Source: an uncultured Clostridia bacterium (lineage in GTDB: Bacteria > Bacillota > Clostridia > Lachnospirales > Cellulosilyticaceae). Taken from it: a stretch of DNA of 64,000 nt. The translations under genes and the position numbers were made by a program. Of the stretch, positions 17,737-25,559 are shown in pieces (within the stretch, counting starts at the first letter, position 1; each line of letters starts with the position of its first letter). The notes under the pieces were generated by a model. It ran no database searches, was not told where the DNA came from, and saw only the letters and a list, made by a program, of their open reading frames with translations. The stretch is taken from the NCBI GenBank assembly GCA_937981575.1, contig CALJNR010000054.1, positions 1-64,000 on the forward strand, read 5' to 3'.

Positions 17737-18561
17737 TTACCCTTTTACCGCTCCAGCCGATATACCGCCTACAATGTATTTTTGACCTAGAATAAATACA
17801 GCAAATACTGGAAGCAGTGTAAGAACAATGTTAGCACTCACTAAGTTCCATGAATTTTCAAATGCTCCAAAGAAATTATATACTGCAAGTGTCATAGGCC
17901 ACTGAGCTGAGTTATTAAGAAAATACAATGGCATAATAAAATCGTTCCATACCGCCATAAAATTAAGGACAAATAATGTCGATAAAATAGGCTTTAAAAG
18001 CGGAATAATAATTTGAACAAACAACATCAACGGCGTACATCCATCAATGACTGCAGCCTCGTCGATTTCTCTTGGAATTGTGTTAACAAAACCATAGCCC
18101 AAAAAGATGCTAAGCGGAATATTAATAGCTGCATAAATAAGTATAATTCCTACTCGGGTATTCATAAGTGATGTAAATTTCATCACTTCCATAAGGGCTA
18201 CATGGTTAATGGGAATCGCTATGCCTGCAATTAAAAAATAATAAATAATGTTGTTAAGTTTAGATCTATTGCGCGCTAAAGTAAATGCTGCTGCCCCCAC
18301 CACAATGACAATGAGCGTCGCACTGCTTGCTGCATAAACGAGACTGTTAAGAAACGAAATGGCAAGTTTTCCTCTTTCAATAACAACAGCAAAGTTTTCA
18401 AACATCCACTTCGTCGGCAGAGCAAGTGACATGCTATTAGATTCAGCACGATCTTTAAAAGCATTAAGCAAAATAACCACTAAAGGAATCAATACAACCA
18501 GGCTGATCATCCATACAACCATATTGATGATGATTTTCGACACTGCTTTTTTAGCTTTCAT
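17737..18561 (-). CDS. Carbohydrate ABC transporter permease, MalG type
   Basis: About 274 residues with six hydrophobic helices and the EAA loop of importer permeases (IPREIDEAAVIDGCTPLMLFVQIIIPLLKP, here given in part: REIDEAAVIDGCTP). It forms the membrane channel with the MalF-type partner encoded just upstream. Its start ATG 18561 shares one base with the partner's TGA stop (TGATG), so translation is coupled. GGAGG lies about 10 bases upstream. The ATPase is not in the cluster, so a shared MsmX-like ATPase elsewhere is likely. Confidence 0.93.
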   Translation of the reverse strand: MKAKKAVSKIIINMVVWMISLVVLIPLVVILLNAFKDRAESNSMSLALPTKWMFENFAVVIERGKLAISFLNSLVYAASSATLIVIVVGAAAFTLARNRSKLNNIIYYFLIAGIAIPINHVALMEVMKFTSLMNTRVGIILIYAAINIPLSIFLGYGFVNTIPREIDEAAVIDGCTPLMLFVQIIIPLLKPILSTLFVLNFMAVWNDFIMPLYFLNNSAQWPMTLAVYNFFGAFENSWNLVSANIVLTLLPVFAVFILGQKYIVGGISAGAVKG

Positions 18562-19439
18562 CAAATCTCCACCTCCTTACTTTCCATGGCTTTGATAATA
18601 AAATAAATAAGTGCCAGTACAACAGCGAATAAAAGACTGGATAAAGTCGTTCCCATGGCATAATTGCCTTTTGAAAACTCTTTATAAACAGCAGTATTGA
18701 TAACCCCTGTTGCATTCCCTGGACCACCATTTGTAAGCGCGTATACCATATCAAATACCCTAAGTCCATAAGTTACATTTAATACCGTAGCACTGACAAG
18801 TATAGGTTTTAAAAGCGGAAGCGTGATATATTTGAACTTATCCAAATAAGAAGCCCCATCAATACTTGCTGCCTCATAATAAGTAGGGGATATAGCTTGA
18901 AGTGCAGCAATAATAATAACCATGATATACCCTGCCCCTTTCCATGTATCCACTGTCATTACCGTTCCGAAAGCAAGGTTTAAATCTGTCAGCCAGCTTT
19001 TTGTCATAAAGTTCATGCCTATATCTTTAAAAAAGTTGTTCACAAACCCTGCCGATGGATGAAGCAGACTTTTAAAAACTAGACCTACTACCAGATAAGA
19101 CATCACTTGCGGCGAAAAAATCACCAGTCTATGAAAATTGCGCACCCACGTGCGGTCATTCGTTAAAACGAGGGCCATTCCAAGTCCTGCTGTTGTTTTA
19201 AGAATAGTTGTCACTACAGTAAATACTAAAGTGTTCCAAATAAAGGTCCGGTACTGTGAACTCCCTTTAAAAACATCGATGTAGTTTTTAAAGCCTACAT
19301 AATTCATTTGATTACTATAGGCATTCCAATCTGTCAGTGAATAAAAGAGCCCGAGTACCCCTGGCAGAAAACATAACATAAAGTAAATAATAACAGCGCC
19401 CAAGGCAAAATATGTTGGGTAGATTTTTTTAGTGTTCAT
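18561..19439 (-). CDS. Carbohydrate ABC transporter permease, MalF type
   Basis: About 292 residues from MNTKKIYPTYF, with six membrane helices and an EAA loop (YYEAASIDGASYLDKFKYITLP). I place the start at ATG 19439, about 11 bases after AAGGAG; a longer frame to 19496 adds non-conserved residues that run into the upstream repeat. Heterodimer partner of the MalG-type permease downstream. The 180-base gap separating it from the binding-protein gene holds a repeat and a hairpin, which may lower permease expression relative to the binding protein. Confidence 0.93.
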   Translation of the reverse strand: MNTKKIYPTYFALGAVIIYFMLCFLPGVLGLFYSLTDWNAYSNQMNYVGFKNYIDVFKGSSQYRTFIWNTLVFTVVTTILKTTAGLGMALVLTNDRTWVRNFHRLVIFSPQVMSYLVVGLVFKSLLHPSAGFVNNFFKDIGMNFMTKSWLTDLNLAFGTVMTVDTWKGAGYIMVIIIAALQAISPTYYEAASIDGASYLDKFKYITLPLLKPILVSATVLNVTYGLRVFDMVYALTNGGPGNATGVINTAVYKEFSKGNYAMGTTLSSLLFAVVLALIYFIIKAMESKEVEI

Positions 19440-19477
19440 TTTGTCCCTACTCTCCTTTCTGCAAAACATTGTGCTTA

Positions 19478-19560
19478 TAAACAAGGCAGCATGCAAAATC
19501 CACTCCTATGTGAGATGGCAAAGTTTGGCTGCTTCCCAACATAACGAACTTTCCTCTCTC
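19478..19560 (+). repeat. Dispersed intergenic repeat, copy A (diverged)
   Basis: An 83-base segment matching copies at 23846-23925 and 34279-34363. Shared blocks are ACAAG, ATGTGAGAT, AAAGTTTGG and CGAACTTTCC. It is the most diverged copy: the first stem (GCGTGC/GCACGC in the others) is lost. It sits between the sugar-binding protein and permease genes of one operon, so it is transcribed on the minus strand. Confidence 0.75.
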
Positions 19561-19563
19561 ATG

Positions 19564-19595
19564 ATAAGGGTACCCTGCAAATGAGGGTACCCTTA
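19564..19595. promoter_or_regulatory. Intercistronic hairpin in the sugar ABC operon
   Basis: TAAGGGTACCCT and AGGGTACCCTTA form a 12-base perfect stem with a short loop and no T run. It lies between the solute-binding protein and the first permease. Such hairpins often stabilise the upstream message, giving excess binding protein; that role here is inference. Confidence 0.5.
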
Positions 19596-19619
19596 TAGCA
19601 AGTTTCTTATCTCCAAGCC

Positions 19620-20969
19620 CTATTTCTTCCAAGCCGGATCATTATGTAACTGTGCCTGCTCATCTCTTCTGTCTGAAATAATCTTAACGAGTTGTTCTGG
19701 TGTAACAGCGCCTACATACATATCTTCTAAATCTTTGCCCACGTCCATCCACTGGCTGTCTACATAAGAAACTGCTGCCTGCATAACTGTGCCTTTTTCT
19801 AGTGTATCTATATAGGCTTTAAATTCTCCAGGAAATCTTGAAGGGACTTCTGGCCAGCATAATTCGAGAAGTCCAGGCTGTCCTTCAAAACGTTTTTGAA
19901 GGTTTTCCGGCCTTGCTAAAAATCTGAAGAATTCAAGGGCCGCTTCTGCATTTTTGCTGTTTTTGTTAATAAAATACGCGTTACTTGCCGGGTTAACACC
20001 TACCATTTGATTGTCTGCCCAAGGCATTGTAAAGATGCCCATTTGTTCAAGCTTCATTTCCGGATGCTCTGCAATTACCTCAAATGCCCATCCAGCTTCT
20101 ACAAGAACCATGGCTACTTCTCTATTTGCAAAAGCTGCTTTTGCATTTTCAAAAGTATCACTTAAGAAGTTCTCCCCATAAAAGCCTAAGTCTGAAAATT
20201 CTTTGAGCTGCTTAACAATCGTTAAGAGTTCTGGAATATCATCTAAATTCATTTCGTTATTATTCATTTTTTCATACAGCCCTGGGTGATTTTTTGCATA
20301 CATCGGACCTGATTCAAATAATGGAAGGACCTGATGCCATCCATTTTGGGTTGGTTCATAAATAGGTGTTACCCCTGAATCTTTGATTTTTTGGCAGACT
20401 GCCTTAAACTGTTCATAAGTTTTAGGTATTTCAAGGTTCAGCTCTTTAAAAATATCTTTGTTATAAACATAGAACCACATCTTTTTCCCCGGAAATGTTA
20501 TACCGTATACCTCATTGTTGTAAGATATAGAGGGCAGCACATCTTTATCCATACGGCTTACAAACTCTTCCTTAGTTACTGGTACACAATTTAGCTCTGG
20601 TAAAATCCTTCCGTTTAAGCTGAGCGGGTCTGCATCTACACAGAAAATATCAGGTGCTTCCCCCGCATTAAGTTTCACTTTAATTAAGTCACGCCACTGC
20701 GAGTCCGGAGAAATTTGAAAATCAACTTTGATTCCTGTTTCTGCTTCAAATTCTTTAGCAAGGCTTTGCACAACGCCTGTAGTCGGAAGCCCTGATTGAT
20801 GTGATCCGAAAGTAAGCGTTATCCCTTCTTTGCTGCTGGATTTACCTTTTTCTCCTTCAGCAATACTTTTTGTTTCTTGATTTGTCTGACTGCTTTTCGT
20901 CCCCGTGCATCCAGCAAACATAGTCGTTGTCATAACAAGTGTTGCTGTTAAAGCCAATAGTTTCTTCAT
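19620..20969 (-). CDS. Extracellular carbohydrate-binding lipoprotein of an ABC importer
   Basis: A 449-residue family 1 solute-binding protein. The N terminus is a lipoprotein signal with lipobox FAGC (Cys at residue 20), followed by a Ser/Lys-rich linker and the typical ITLTFGSHQ...LAKEFEAETGIKVDFQ opening. It captures an oligosaccharide outside the membrane and delivers it to the two permeases downstream. Co-location with a GH31 alpha-xylosidase suggests an alpha-xyloside or alpha-glucoside ligand. GGAGGGG lies 8 bases before ATG 20969. First gene of the operon, divergent from the YesM/YesN pair that probably controls it. Confidence 0.93.
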   Translation of the reverse strand: MKKLLALTATLVMTTTMFAGCTGTKSSQTNQETKSIAEGEKGKSSSKEGITLTFGSHQSGLPTTGVVQSLAKEFEAETGIKVDFQISPDSQWRDLIKVKLNAGEAPDIFCVDADPLSLNGRILPELNCVPVTKEEFVSRMDKDVLPSISYNNEVYGITFPGKKMWFYVYNKDIFKELNLEIPKTYEQFKAVCQKIKDSGVTPIYEPTQNGWHQVLPLFESGPMYAKNHPGLYEKMNNNEMNLDDIPELLTIVKQLKEFSDLGFYGENFLSDTFENAKAAFANREVAMVLVEAGWAFEVIAEHPEMKLEQMGIFTMPWADNQMVGVNPASNAYFINKNSKNAEAALEFFRFLARPENLQKRFEGQPGLLELCWPEVPSRFPGEFKAYIDTLEKGTVMQAAVSYVDSQWMDVGKDLEDMYVGAVTPEQLVKIISDRRDEQAQLHNDPAWKK

Positions 20970-21083
20970 ACCCTATACCCCTCCATTTCGTACAAAAATC
21001 CTTGAGTTTCTGTACGTTTTATTGTATATTTTAATAATACCTTTTCTCCTTCTAATTTAAAATGGATAAAATAGATTTGCATT

Positions 21084-21112
21084 TTGCATTTTTTTGTAGC
21101 GTATTATATAAT
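21084..21112 (+). promoter_or_regulatory. Sigma-A-like promoter of the YesM/YesN pair
   Basis: TTGCAT (21084-21089), a 17-base spacer and TATAAT (21107-21112), 42 bases before the kinase start. It lies in the intergenic region shared with the divergent sugar-transport operon. Confidence 0.7.
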
Positions 21113-21154
21113 AACAAAATAATATTAAGCCATAGATATCACGAGGGATGAACT

Positions 21155-22996
21155 ATGAAAAATAAACTGCGTTCACAGAAAATGAATCTTTTTTTTGACT
21201 ATGCACTGCTTATTCTGCTGCTTTTATCGATCTGCTTTTTTACGTTCTACTTTTATTACAGAGAAAATATTTATAAAGATGCTAAAGCTTATGCTAACAA
21301 CCTAACCTCGTCCATAAGCAGCTCTGTAGCCTCAGAAATTGATAAAATGTCAACTATTTCTATGAACATCATTTATTCAAGCATTATACAAAAGAACTTA
21401 GTTAGCATTGAAAATATAGGCAGCGAACAAACTTCTCTTAACCCTGCTTACGCCTCATCCAGGGACAGCGTTTTAAATATTTATGACACAATCTCAGCGA
21501 TTATCGGTCCTTTTCAGAGTGTAACACAAATTAATATTTATTCCCTTCAAGGAACTTGTATTGGTTCCGGATTTCATCAGTACACTGCCCCCGTTATACT
21601 GTCCCAAAAATCTTGGTACGAAGAAACCTTAAAAAATAACGGCGTAAAATATATAACCTCTCCAGAGCACTTAGTGAATATGCCTTCCATACATATGAAC
21701 TTTAGAGATGATAAGTTTATTTCTCTGTGCAGGGTTTTTTTCGACGGTGCTGACCGCCCTCAAGGAATCGTTCAGGTTATTCAAAATTGTAGCAATATCT
21801 TTGCATTCGCCGAGCAAGCTGCTGCTGCTAATCCTAATATGTCCTTTTATATTTATAATGATAGAGGTGAATTAGTGTATCCTTATGACCTCAGTCACGC
21901 CCCTGCTATCGATTACAATACTGTTATTAAAACACACAGTCTACTCCCATCTAAGAGCTATACCCTAAATGATAAATCACAAAAAGTAAAAATAGAGATA
22001 ACCTATACTTATATCAACAAGCTTGGCTGGAAGGTCGTTGCAGCTCAGCCTAAATCACTTTTACTTAAACCGCTGTACACCTTTACTACATATTTTATTT
22101 TTATTATTTTAGCCGGTATTTTGATCACTCTGCTTCTTTGCTTTTTCGTAGCTAGTAAGCTGACATCGCCTCTCCATAAGTTAACACTTGCGATTAAAGA
22201 GGTAAATATTAATAATGTACTTGAAAAAAACACATCGATTATCCCGTGCCCAAACAGCTCTATAGAAGAAATTCATGCACTATTTAATTCTTTTAATTCG
22301 ATGTACCATAAGCTTTGTCTTTCTTCACAGGAAATTATCAGTATAAAATCCGAGGAGACACGGGCCAAGATGTCCGCAACCCAAGCTATGATTAATCCTC
22401 ACTTTCTCTATAATAACTTGACGACTCTTAGTATTCTTGCTGAAGAAAACAAAACCGATCAGGTTATCTTTATGTGCAGCTCGCTTTGTGACTACTTCCG
22501 TTATATTTCCGCCATCGATGAACCTTCTGTAACGATTGAAACTGAATGTCTTTATACAGAAAAATACATCGCCTGCATGCAAATACGTTTCGGGCCTGAT
22601 TTTAACTACTCTATTGATATTCCTGAAGAGCTCAAAGGCGTTCACATTCCCAAACTTATTATTCAGCCTATCGTTGAAAATGCTTTTAAATATGCTTTTG
22701 ATACAGCCCCTCCCTGGCAGCTTAAGATCCGGGGCGAAAAATGTTCTAATCATTGGCTCATTCATATTCAAGATAACGGTCAAGGCATGTCTGATCATAC
22801 CTTAGATGTTCTTTCAGATAAATTAAACAAGCTCAAAGACAGCCGTGAAATTACATCGCTTAAAATCGGGGGAATGGGTATCAAAAATGTGTATTTGAGA
22901 CTCCTTCTTCTCTACAACGAAGAGACCATCTTTAAAATCCAAAGCACGCCAAATCAAGGGACTTGTATTACAATAGGAGGTCCTATCATTTATTAA
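21155..22996 (+). CDS. YesM-type sensor histidine kinase
   Basis: A 613-residue membrane kinase: first helix at residues 14-34, an extracytoplasmic Cache-like sensor, a second helix near 310-332, a HAMP linker, then a His_kinase domain with phosphoacceptor His416 in INPHFLYN and a C-terminal ATPase with IVENAFKYAF, DNGQGM and GGMGIKNVYLRL. This class pairs with YesN response regulators to sense sugars. It is divergent from the sugar ABC/GH31 operon and its own regulator follows, so it most likely senses the transported saccharide. GAGGG lies 8 bases before the ATG. Confidence 0.93.
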   Translation: MKNKLRSQKMNLFFDYALLILLLLSICFFTFYFYYRENIYKDAKAYANNLTSSISSSVASEIDKMSTISMNIIYSSIIQKNLVSIENIGSEQTSLNPAYASSRDSVLNIYDTISAIIGPFQSVTQINIYSLQGTCIGSGFHQYTAPVILSQKSWYEETLKNNGVKYITSPEHLVNMPSIHMNFRDDKFISLCRVFFDGADRPQGIVQVIQNCSNIFAFAEQAAAANPNMSFYIYNDRGELVYPYDLSHAPAIDYNTVIKTHSLLPSKSYTLNDKSQKVKIEITYTYINKLGWKVVAAQPKSLLLKPLYTFTTYFIFIILAGILITLLLCFFVASKLTSPLHKLTLAIKEVNINNVLEKNTSIIPCPNSSIEEIHALFNSFNSMYHKLCLSSQEIISIKSEETRAKMSATQAMINPHFLYNNLTTLSILAEENKTDQVIFMCSSLCDYFRYISAIDEPSVTIETECLYTEKYIACMQIRFGPDFNYSIDIPEELKGVHIPKLIIQPIVENAFKYAFDTAPPWQLKIRGEKCSNHWLIHIQDNGQGMSDHTLDVLSDKLNKLKDSREITSLKIGGMGIKNVYLRLLLLYNEETIFKIQSTPNQGTCITIGGPIIY

Positions 22997-23007
22997 GGAG
23001 GGTAATA

Positions 23008-23772
23008 ATGTCTATCAAAAGAACTTACAAATATATGGTTGTTGAAGATGAATATTTAATCCGCGAAAACATTATAAAAAAAATAACCAGCCTTAATCTG
23101 CCTCTGGAACTAATCGGTAAAGCCTCAAATGGCAAAGATGGTTTAGAGCTTGTTGAATTGCTGCAGCCCCACTTACTTATTACAGATATCAAAATGCCAC
23201 AGATGGATGGCTTAGCCTTTACCAAACAGCTTCACACTTCCTATCCCTCTATCAAAACAGTAATTTTAAGCGGATATAACGATTTTACTTTTGCACAGCA
23301 AGCCCTTCGGTATGGCGTCAAAGATTTTTTGCTTAAACCCATTTCTTCTGAAAACCTTAATGAATGTCTTCAGAAAATAATTGTTATGCTGGATTCGGAG
23401 TATAATCATACTGCTGTTTTTTCAGCAGACCCTCATAGCCTTAGCAAAGAGGAAATCAGCAATATCACTGAAGTTTATCTTCGGGAAAATTTCAAAAAAG
23501 ATATTTCTCTTAGTGAAGTAGCCGACAAGCTGGGGTTTACTTCCGATTATATAAGCCGTACTTTCAAAAAATATAAAAATGAATCTCCCATCAAATACAT
23601 TACTAGGCTACGCATTAATGAAGCCAAGCAGCTTTTAATCAATCACCCTAATATAGATATCAAAAAGGTTGGTGAATTATCCGGCTATAGTGATCCTTTT
23701 TATTTCAGCCGCGTATTTAAATCTAACACAGGCCTATACCCTAGTGAGTATCGAATGCATCACAAAAAATAA
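23008..23772 (+). CDS. YesN-type response regulator with AraC DNA-binding domain
   Basis: A 254-residue protein: receiver domain (VVEDEYLIREN, phosphoacceptor Asp60 in LLITDIKMP, Lys in FLLKPIS) and a C-terminal AraC domain with two helix-turn-helices (ISLSEVADKLGFTSDYISRTF, KVGELSGYSDPFYFSRVFK). The start is ATG 23008, 6 bases after AAGGAGG; an in-frame extension overlaps the kinase gene. It is expected to activate the divergent sugar operon when phosphorylated by the kinase encoded just upstream. Confidence 0.94.
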   Translation: MSIKRTYKYMVVEDEYLIRENIIKKITSLNLPLELIGKASNGKDGLELVELLQPHLLITDIKMPQMDGLAFTKQLHTSYPSIKTVILSGYNDFTFAQQALRYGVKDFLLKPISSENLNECLQKIIVMLDSEYNHTAVFSADPHSLSKEEISNITEVYLRENFKKDISLSEVADKLGFTSDYISRTFKKYKNESPIKYITRLRINEAKQLLINHPNIDIKKVGELSGYSDPFYFSRVFKSNTGLYPSEYRMHHKK

Positions 23773-23777
23773 TACAA

Positions 23778-23823
23778 GGAAGCCTTCTCAAATGCACCTG
23801 CCTATGCATTTGAGAAGGCTTCC
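23778..23823 (+). terminator. Long perfect hairpin after the YesN gene
   Basis: A 19-base perfect stem (GGAAGCCTTCTCAAATGCA and its complement, 23778-23796 and 23805-23823) just after the stop codon. No T run follows, so it may be an mRNA 3'-end stabiliser rather than a terminator. Confidence 0.55.
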
Positions 23824-23845
23824 CAGCAAGATAAACTTTTCTATT

Positions 23846-23925
23846 TAACAAGAAAGCGTGCAAAAAGCGCACGCCAATGTGAGATAGGAAAGTTTGGTCA
23901 CTTGCCAGCAAGACGAACTTTCCTA
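23846..23925 (+). repeat. Dispersed intergenic repeat, copy B
   Basis: TAACAAGAAAGCGTGC opens an 80-base unit with two stem-loops: GCGTGC/GCACGC with an A-rich loop, then TAGGAAAGTTTG/CGAACTTTCCTA around TCACTTGCCAGC. Nearly identical to copy C (34279-34363). The segment just upstream (CAGCAAGATAAACTTTTCTA, 23825-23844) resembles the right end of the unit, so the copy may be a partial tandem. Confidence 0.85.
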
Positions 23926-23941
23926 CGAAAATCTCCTCTTT

Positions 23942-23994
23942 AAAATATAGAAATATAGGCACAGCAAACAAGCCTATATTTCTATATTTTTTTT
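23942..23994 (+). terminator. Intrinsic terminator after repeat B
   Basis: A 19-base perfect inverted repeat (AAAATATAGAAATATAGGC, 23942-23960, with its complement at 23972-23990) ending in a T run. Probable end of the YesM/YesN transcript. Confidence 0.75.
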
Positions 23995-24019
23995 AGGCAC
24001 CTAAGCTCTCGACTATACT

Positions 24020-24295
24020 CTAAGCTAATTTTTCTACTACATAACCTTTTGATTGAAGTTGCTTAATTAATCTTACTTCTCTTTGTTGTTCTTTTTTTAT
24101 TAGATATTCATTTTCTTGTTCTTTGTACATTTCCCGCTTTTTTAAAAGGACATAGATTATTTTTAATAACATATTTGCCGTTGCCACTAATGCTTTTTTC
24201 TTACCCATACGACTTACCATTGACCAGTATTTCTTACTTATTCGACTATCTTTTTTTACTGTTGCAGCCCATGCACACTCACATAAAACACTCAT
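24020..24295 (-). CDS. IS110 family transposase, C-terminal part (in the -1 frame)
   Basis: About 91 residues from an internal ATG. The frame itself opens further upstream, at the A9 run near 24330, where it joins the N-terminal part. It holds the conserved Transposase_20 end: VLCECAWAATVKKDSRISKKYWSMVSR and GKKKALVATANMLLKIIY, including the region that bears the catalytic serine in this family. It is not an independent gene: it has no ribosome binding site of its own, and its start codon shares bases with the stop region of the N-terminal frame. Confidence 0.8.
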   Translation of the reverse strand: MSVLCECAWAATVKKDSRISKKYWSMVSRMGKKKALVATANMLLKIIYVLLKKREMYKEQENEYLIKKEQQREVRLIKQLQSKGYVVEKLA

Positions 24296-25257
24296 TAGCC
24301 ATTTATTACCACAGGTAATACTATCTCTTTTTTTTTACCTGCACTTTCATTGTTTGCTGGACTCAGTCCTGACCATGAACTTATTGCACTACTATTTGGA
24401 AACTGGTTCATATCGATCCCTATCTCAGCTATAATGCTTATACCACCTATCTCATTAATTCCTGGGATACTATCAATGATTTCTAATTCTTGTCTCCTAC
24501 TTGCTATTCTTTCATCTATATGTTTTTCCAATTCTGCAATCTGTTGTTCTATAAAAATGATATGATTTAGGTGCATTTTTAATATTGTTCTATGATGTGT
24601 ACGTATTTTACCGTTTAATGCTTCACAAAGTTCTTCAATTGATGATTTTAATCTTCCCTTACCTCTACCTTGATACAATGTAGTTATAAACTCTTTGTCC
24701 AATGGTCTTCCTTCAATAATTTGATTTAAAATCTGTCTTCCTGTTTCACCCATTATATTTGAAAGCACTGTAGAAATCTTAACATTAGCGTCCTGTAACA
24801 CCTTGTGAACACGATTAATTTCCCTTGTTTGTTCCCCTAACAAACTTTTTCTTAGCCTCGTTAAATCTCTTAAATCTCGTATTTCCTCACAAGGAACAAA
24901 ACTTTTTTCTATTAGCCCACATCTTAAAAGTTTTGCGATCCATTCTGCATCTTTCACATCTGTCTTTCTTCCAGGTACATTTTTTATTCGTCTGGCATTG
25001 GCAACGACTAACTCCATTTGTCCTATCTCTAAAACATTCCATACAGGTTTCCAATAAACACCTGTACTTTCCATTGCTACATGTGTACATTTCATTTCTA
25101 ATAAATAATCCAACAACTTTAATAAACCGTTTGTAGTAGTAGAAAACTCTTTTATTTCCTTATTCGGTGTTTTATCTAATTCTCCATATAAAACACAACT
25201 TACAACAATATCCTTATGCACGTCTAATCCAGCACATCTCTCAATAATAGCATCCAT
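24295..25257 (-). CDS. IS110 family transposase, N-terminal part (frameshifted)
   Basis: A 320-residue frame carrying the DEDD RuvC-like catalytic domain (CAGLDVHKDIVVSCV; MESTGVYWKP; NVPGRKTDVKDAEWIAKLL) and the start of the Transposase_20 domain (IPGINEIGGISIIAEIG, SGLSPANNESAGKKK). After GKKK it leaves the family frame and stops. The change occurs at a run of nine A residues: reading one base back there restores RDSITCGNKWLMSVLCEC, which continues into the second frame. This is either a homopolymer indel that inactivates the element or a -1 frameshift/slippage site. Confidence 0.9.
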   Translation of the reverse strand: MDAIIERCAGLDVHKDIVVSCVLYGELDKTPNKEIKEFSTTTNGLLKLLDYLLEMKCTHVAMESTGVYWKPVWNVLEIGQMELVVANARRIKNVPGRKTDVKDAEWIAKLLRCGLIEKSFVPCEEIRDLRDLTRLRKSLLGEQTREINRVHKVLQDANVKISTVLSNIMGETGRQILNQIIEGRPLDKEFITTLYQGRGKGRLKSSIEELCEALNGKIRTHHRTILKMHLNHIIFIEQQIAELEKHIDERIASRRQELEIIDSIPGINEIGGISIIAEIGIDMNQFPNSSAISSWSGLSPANNESAGKKKEIVLPVVING

Positions 25258-25490
25258 TCCGCATGCTCCTTTTAAGGTATTTGGTAAACTATAATGGTAG
25301 ATGAATTAAAATTTCCTACGCGTGCTCGAAGCACAATACCTTGTTCTTGACTACCATTATTCTCACGTTCCTACACGAAATCAACGTAACAGAAAGTTCT
25401 ACGAGTTTGTGTTTACCATTTAAGAATATTGCCTATTCCGCTTCTAGATTTTCATCATACCTTGTGAAACTTCCGTTTCATGCCCCGTTC
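25258..25490 (-). ncRNA. Candidate IS110 bridge RNA region
   Basis: The non-coding stretch before the transposase contains nested inverted repeats: ATAATGGTAG/CTACCATTAT (25291-25300 and 25351-25360), an inner hairpin GTGCT-CGA-AGCAC (25322-25334), AAGGTATT/AATACCTT, and TGGTAAAC/GTTTACCA with a more distal partner. In IS110-subgroup elements this position encodes the bridge RNA whose loops pair with target and donor DNA. The structure is seen; the function is inferred from position and family. Confidence 0.55.
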
Positions 25491-25500
25491 CTATCTCAAT

Positions 25501-25536
25501 AAAAAAGCAGAAAACTGCTGCATGGCAGTTTTCTGC
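25501..25536 (-). terminator. Intrinsic terminator of the haem/TspO operon
   Basis: GCAGAAAACTGC (25507-25518) and GCAGTTTTCTGC (25525-25536) form a 12-base stem followed on the minus strand by six T residues. It lies 24 bases after the TspO-like gene. Confidence 0.88.
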
Positions 25537-25559
25537 GCTATGTACTATTTAACATCTAG

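Larger units (their letters stand above)
24000..25490 (-). mobile_element. IS110-family insertion sequence (boundaries approximate)
   Basis: A DEDD/Transposase_20 gene lies on the minus strand with about 230 bases of non-coding sequence before its start and only about 20 bases after its end. That asymmetry is typical of the IS110 subgroup, where the upstream segment encodes the bridge RNA. The element separates the YesN terminator from the terminator of the haem operon. IS110 elements lack clear terminal inverted repeats, so the exact ends cannot be read. Confidence 0.85.

Noticed and set aside
19447-19632. A short minus-strand frame with GKFVMLGSSQTLPSHIGV
   Set aside because: It is the translated dispersed repeat plus flanks; a similar peptide (GKFVLLASDQTFLSHIGV) comes from copy B at 23741-23971. 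No good ribosome binding site.
22325-22798. A 157-codon minus-strand frame inside the YesM kinase gene
   Set aside because: Antisense shadow of the kinase catalytic domain.
23741-23971. A short minus-strand frame across repeat B
   Set aside because: Explained by the repeat and hairpins; runs antisense into the end of the response regulator gene.
24000-25490. Terminal inverted repeats of the insertion sequence
   Set aside because: None can be supported, as expected for IS110; the inverted repeats seen are internal and fit RNA structure better.
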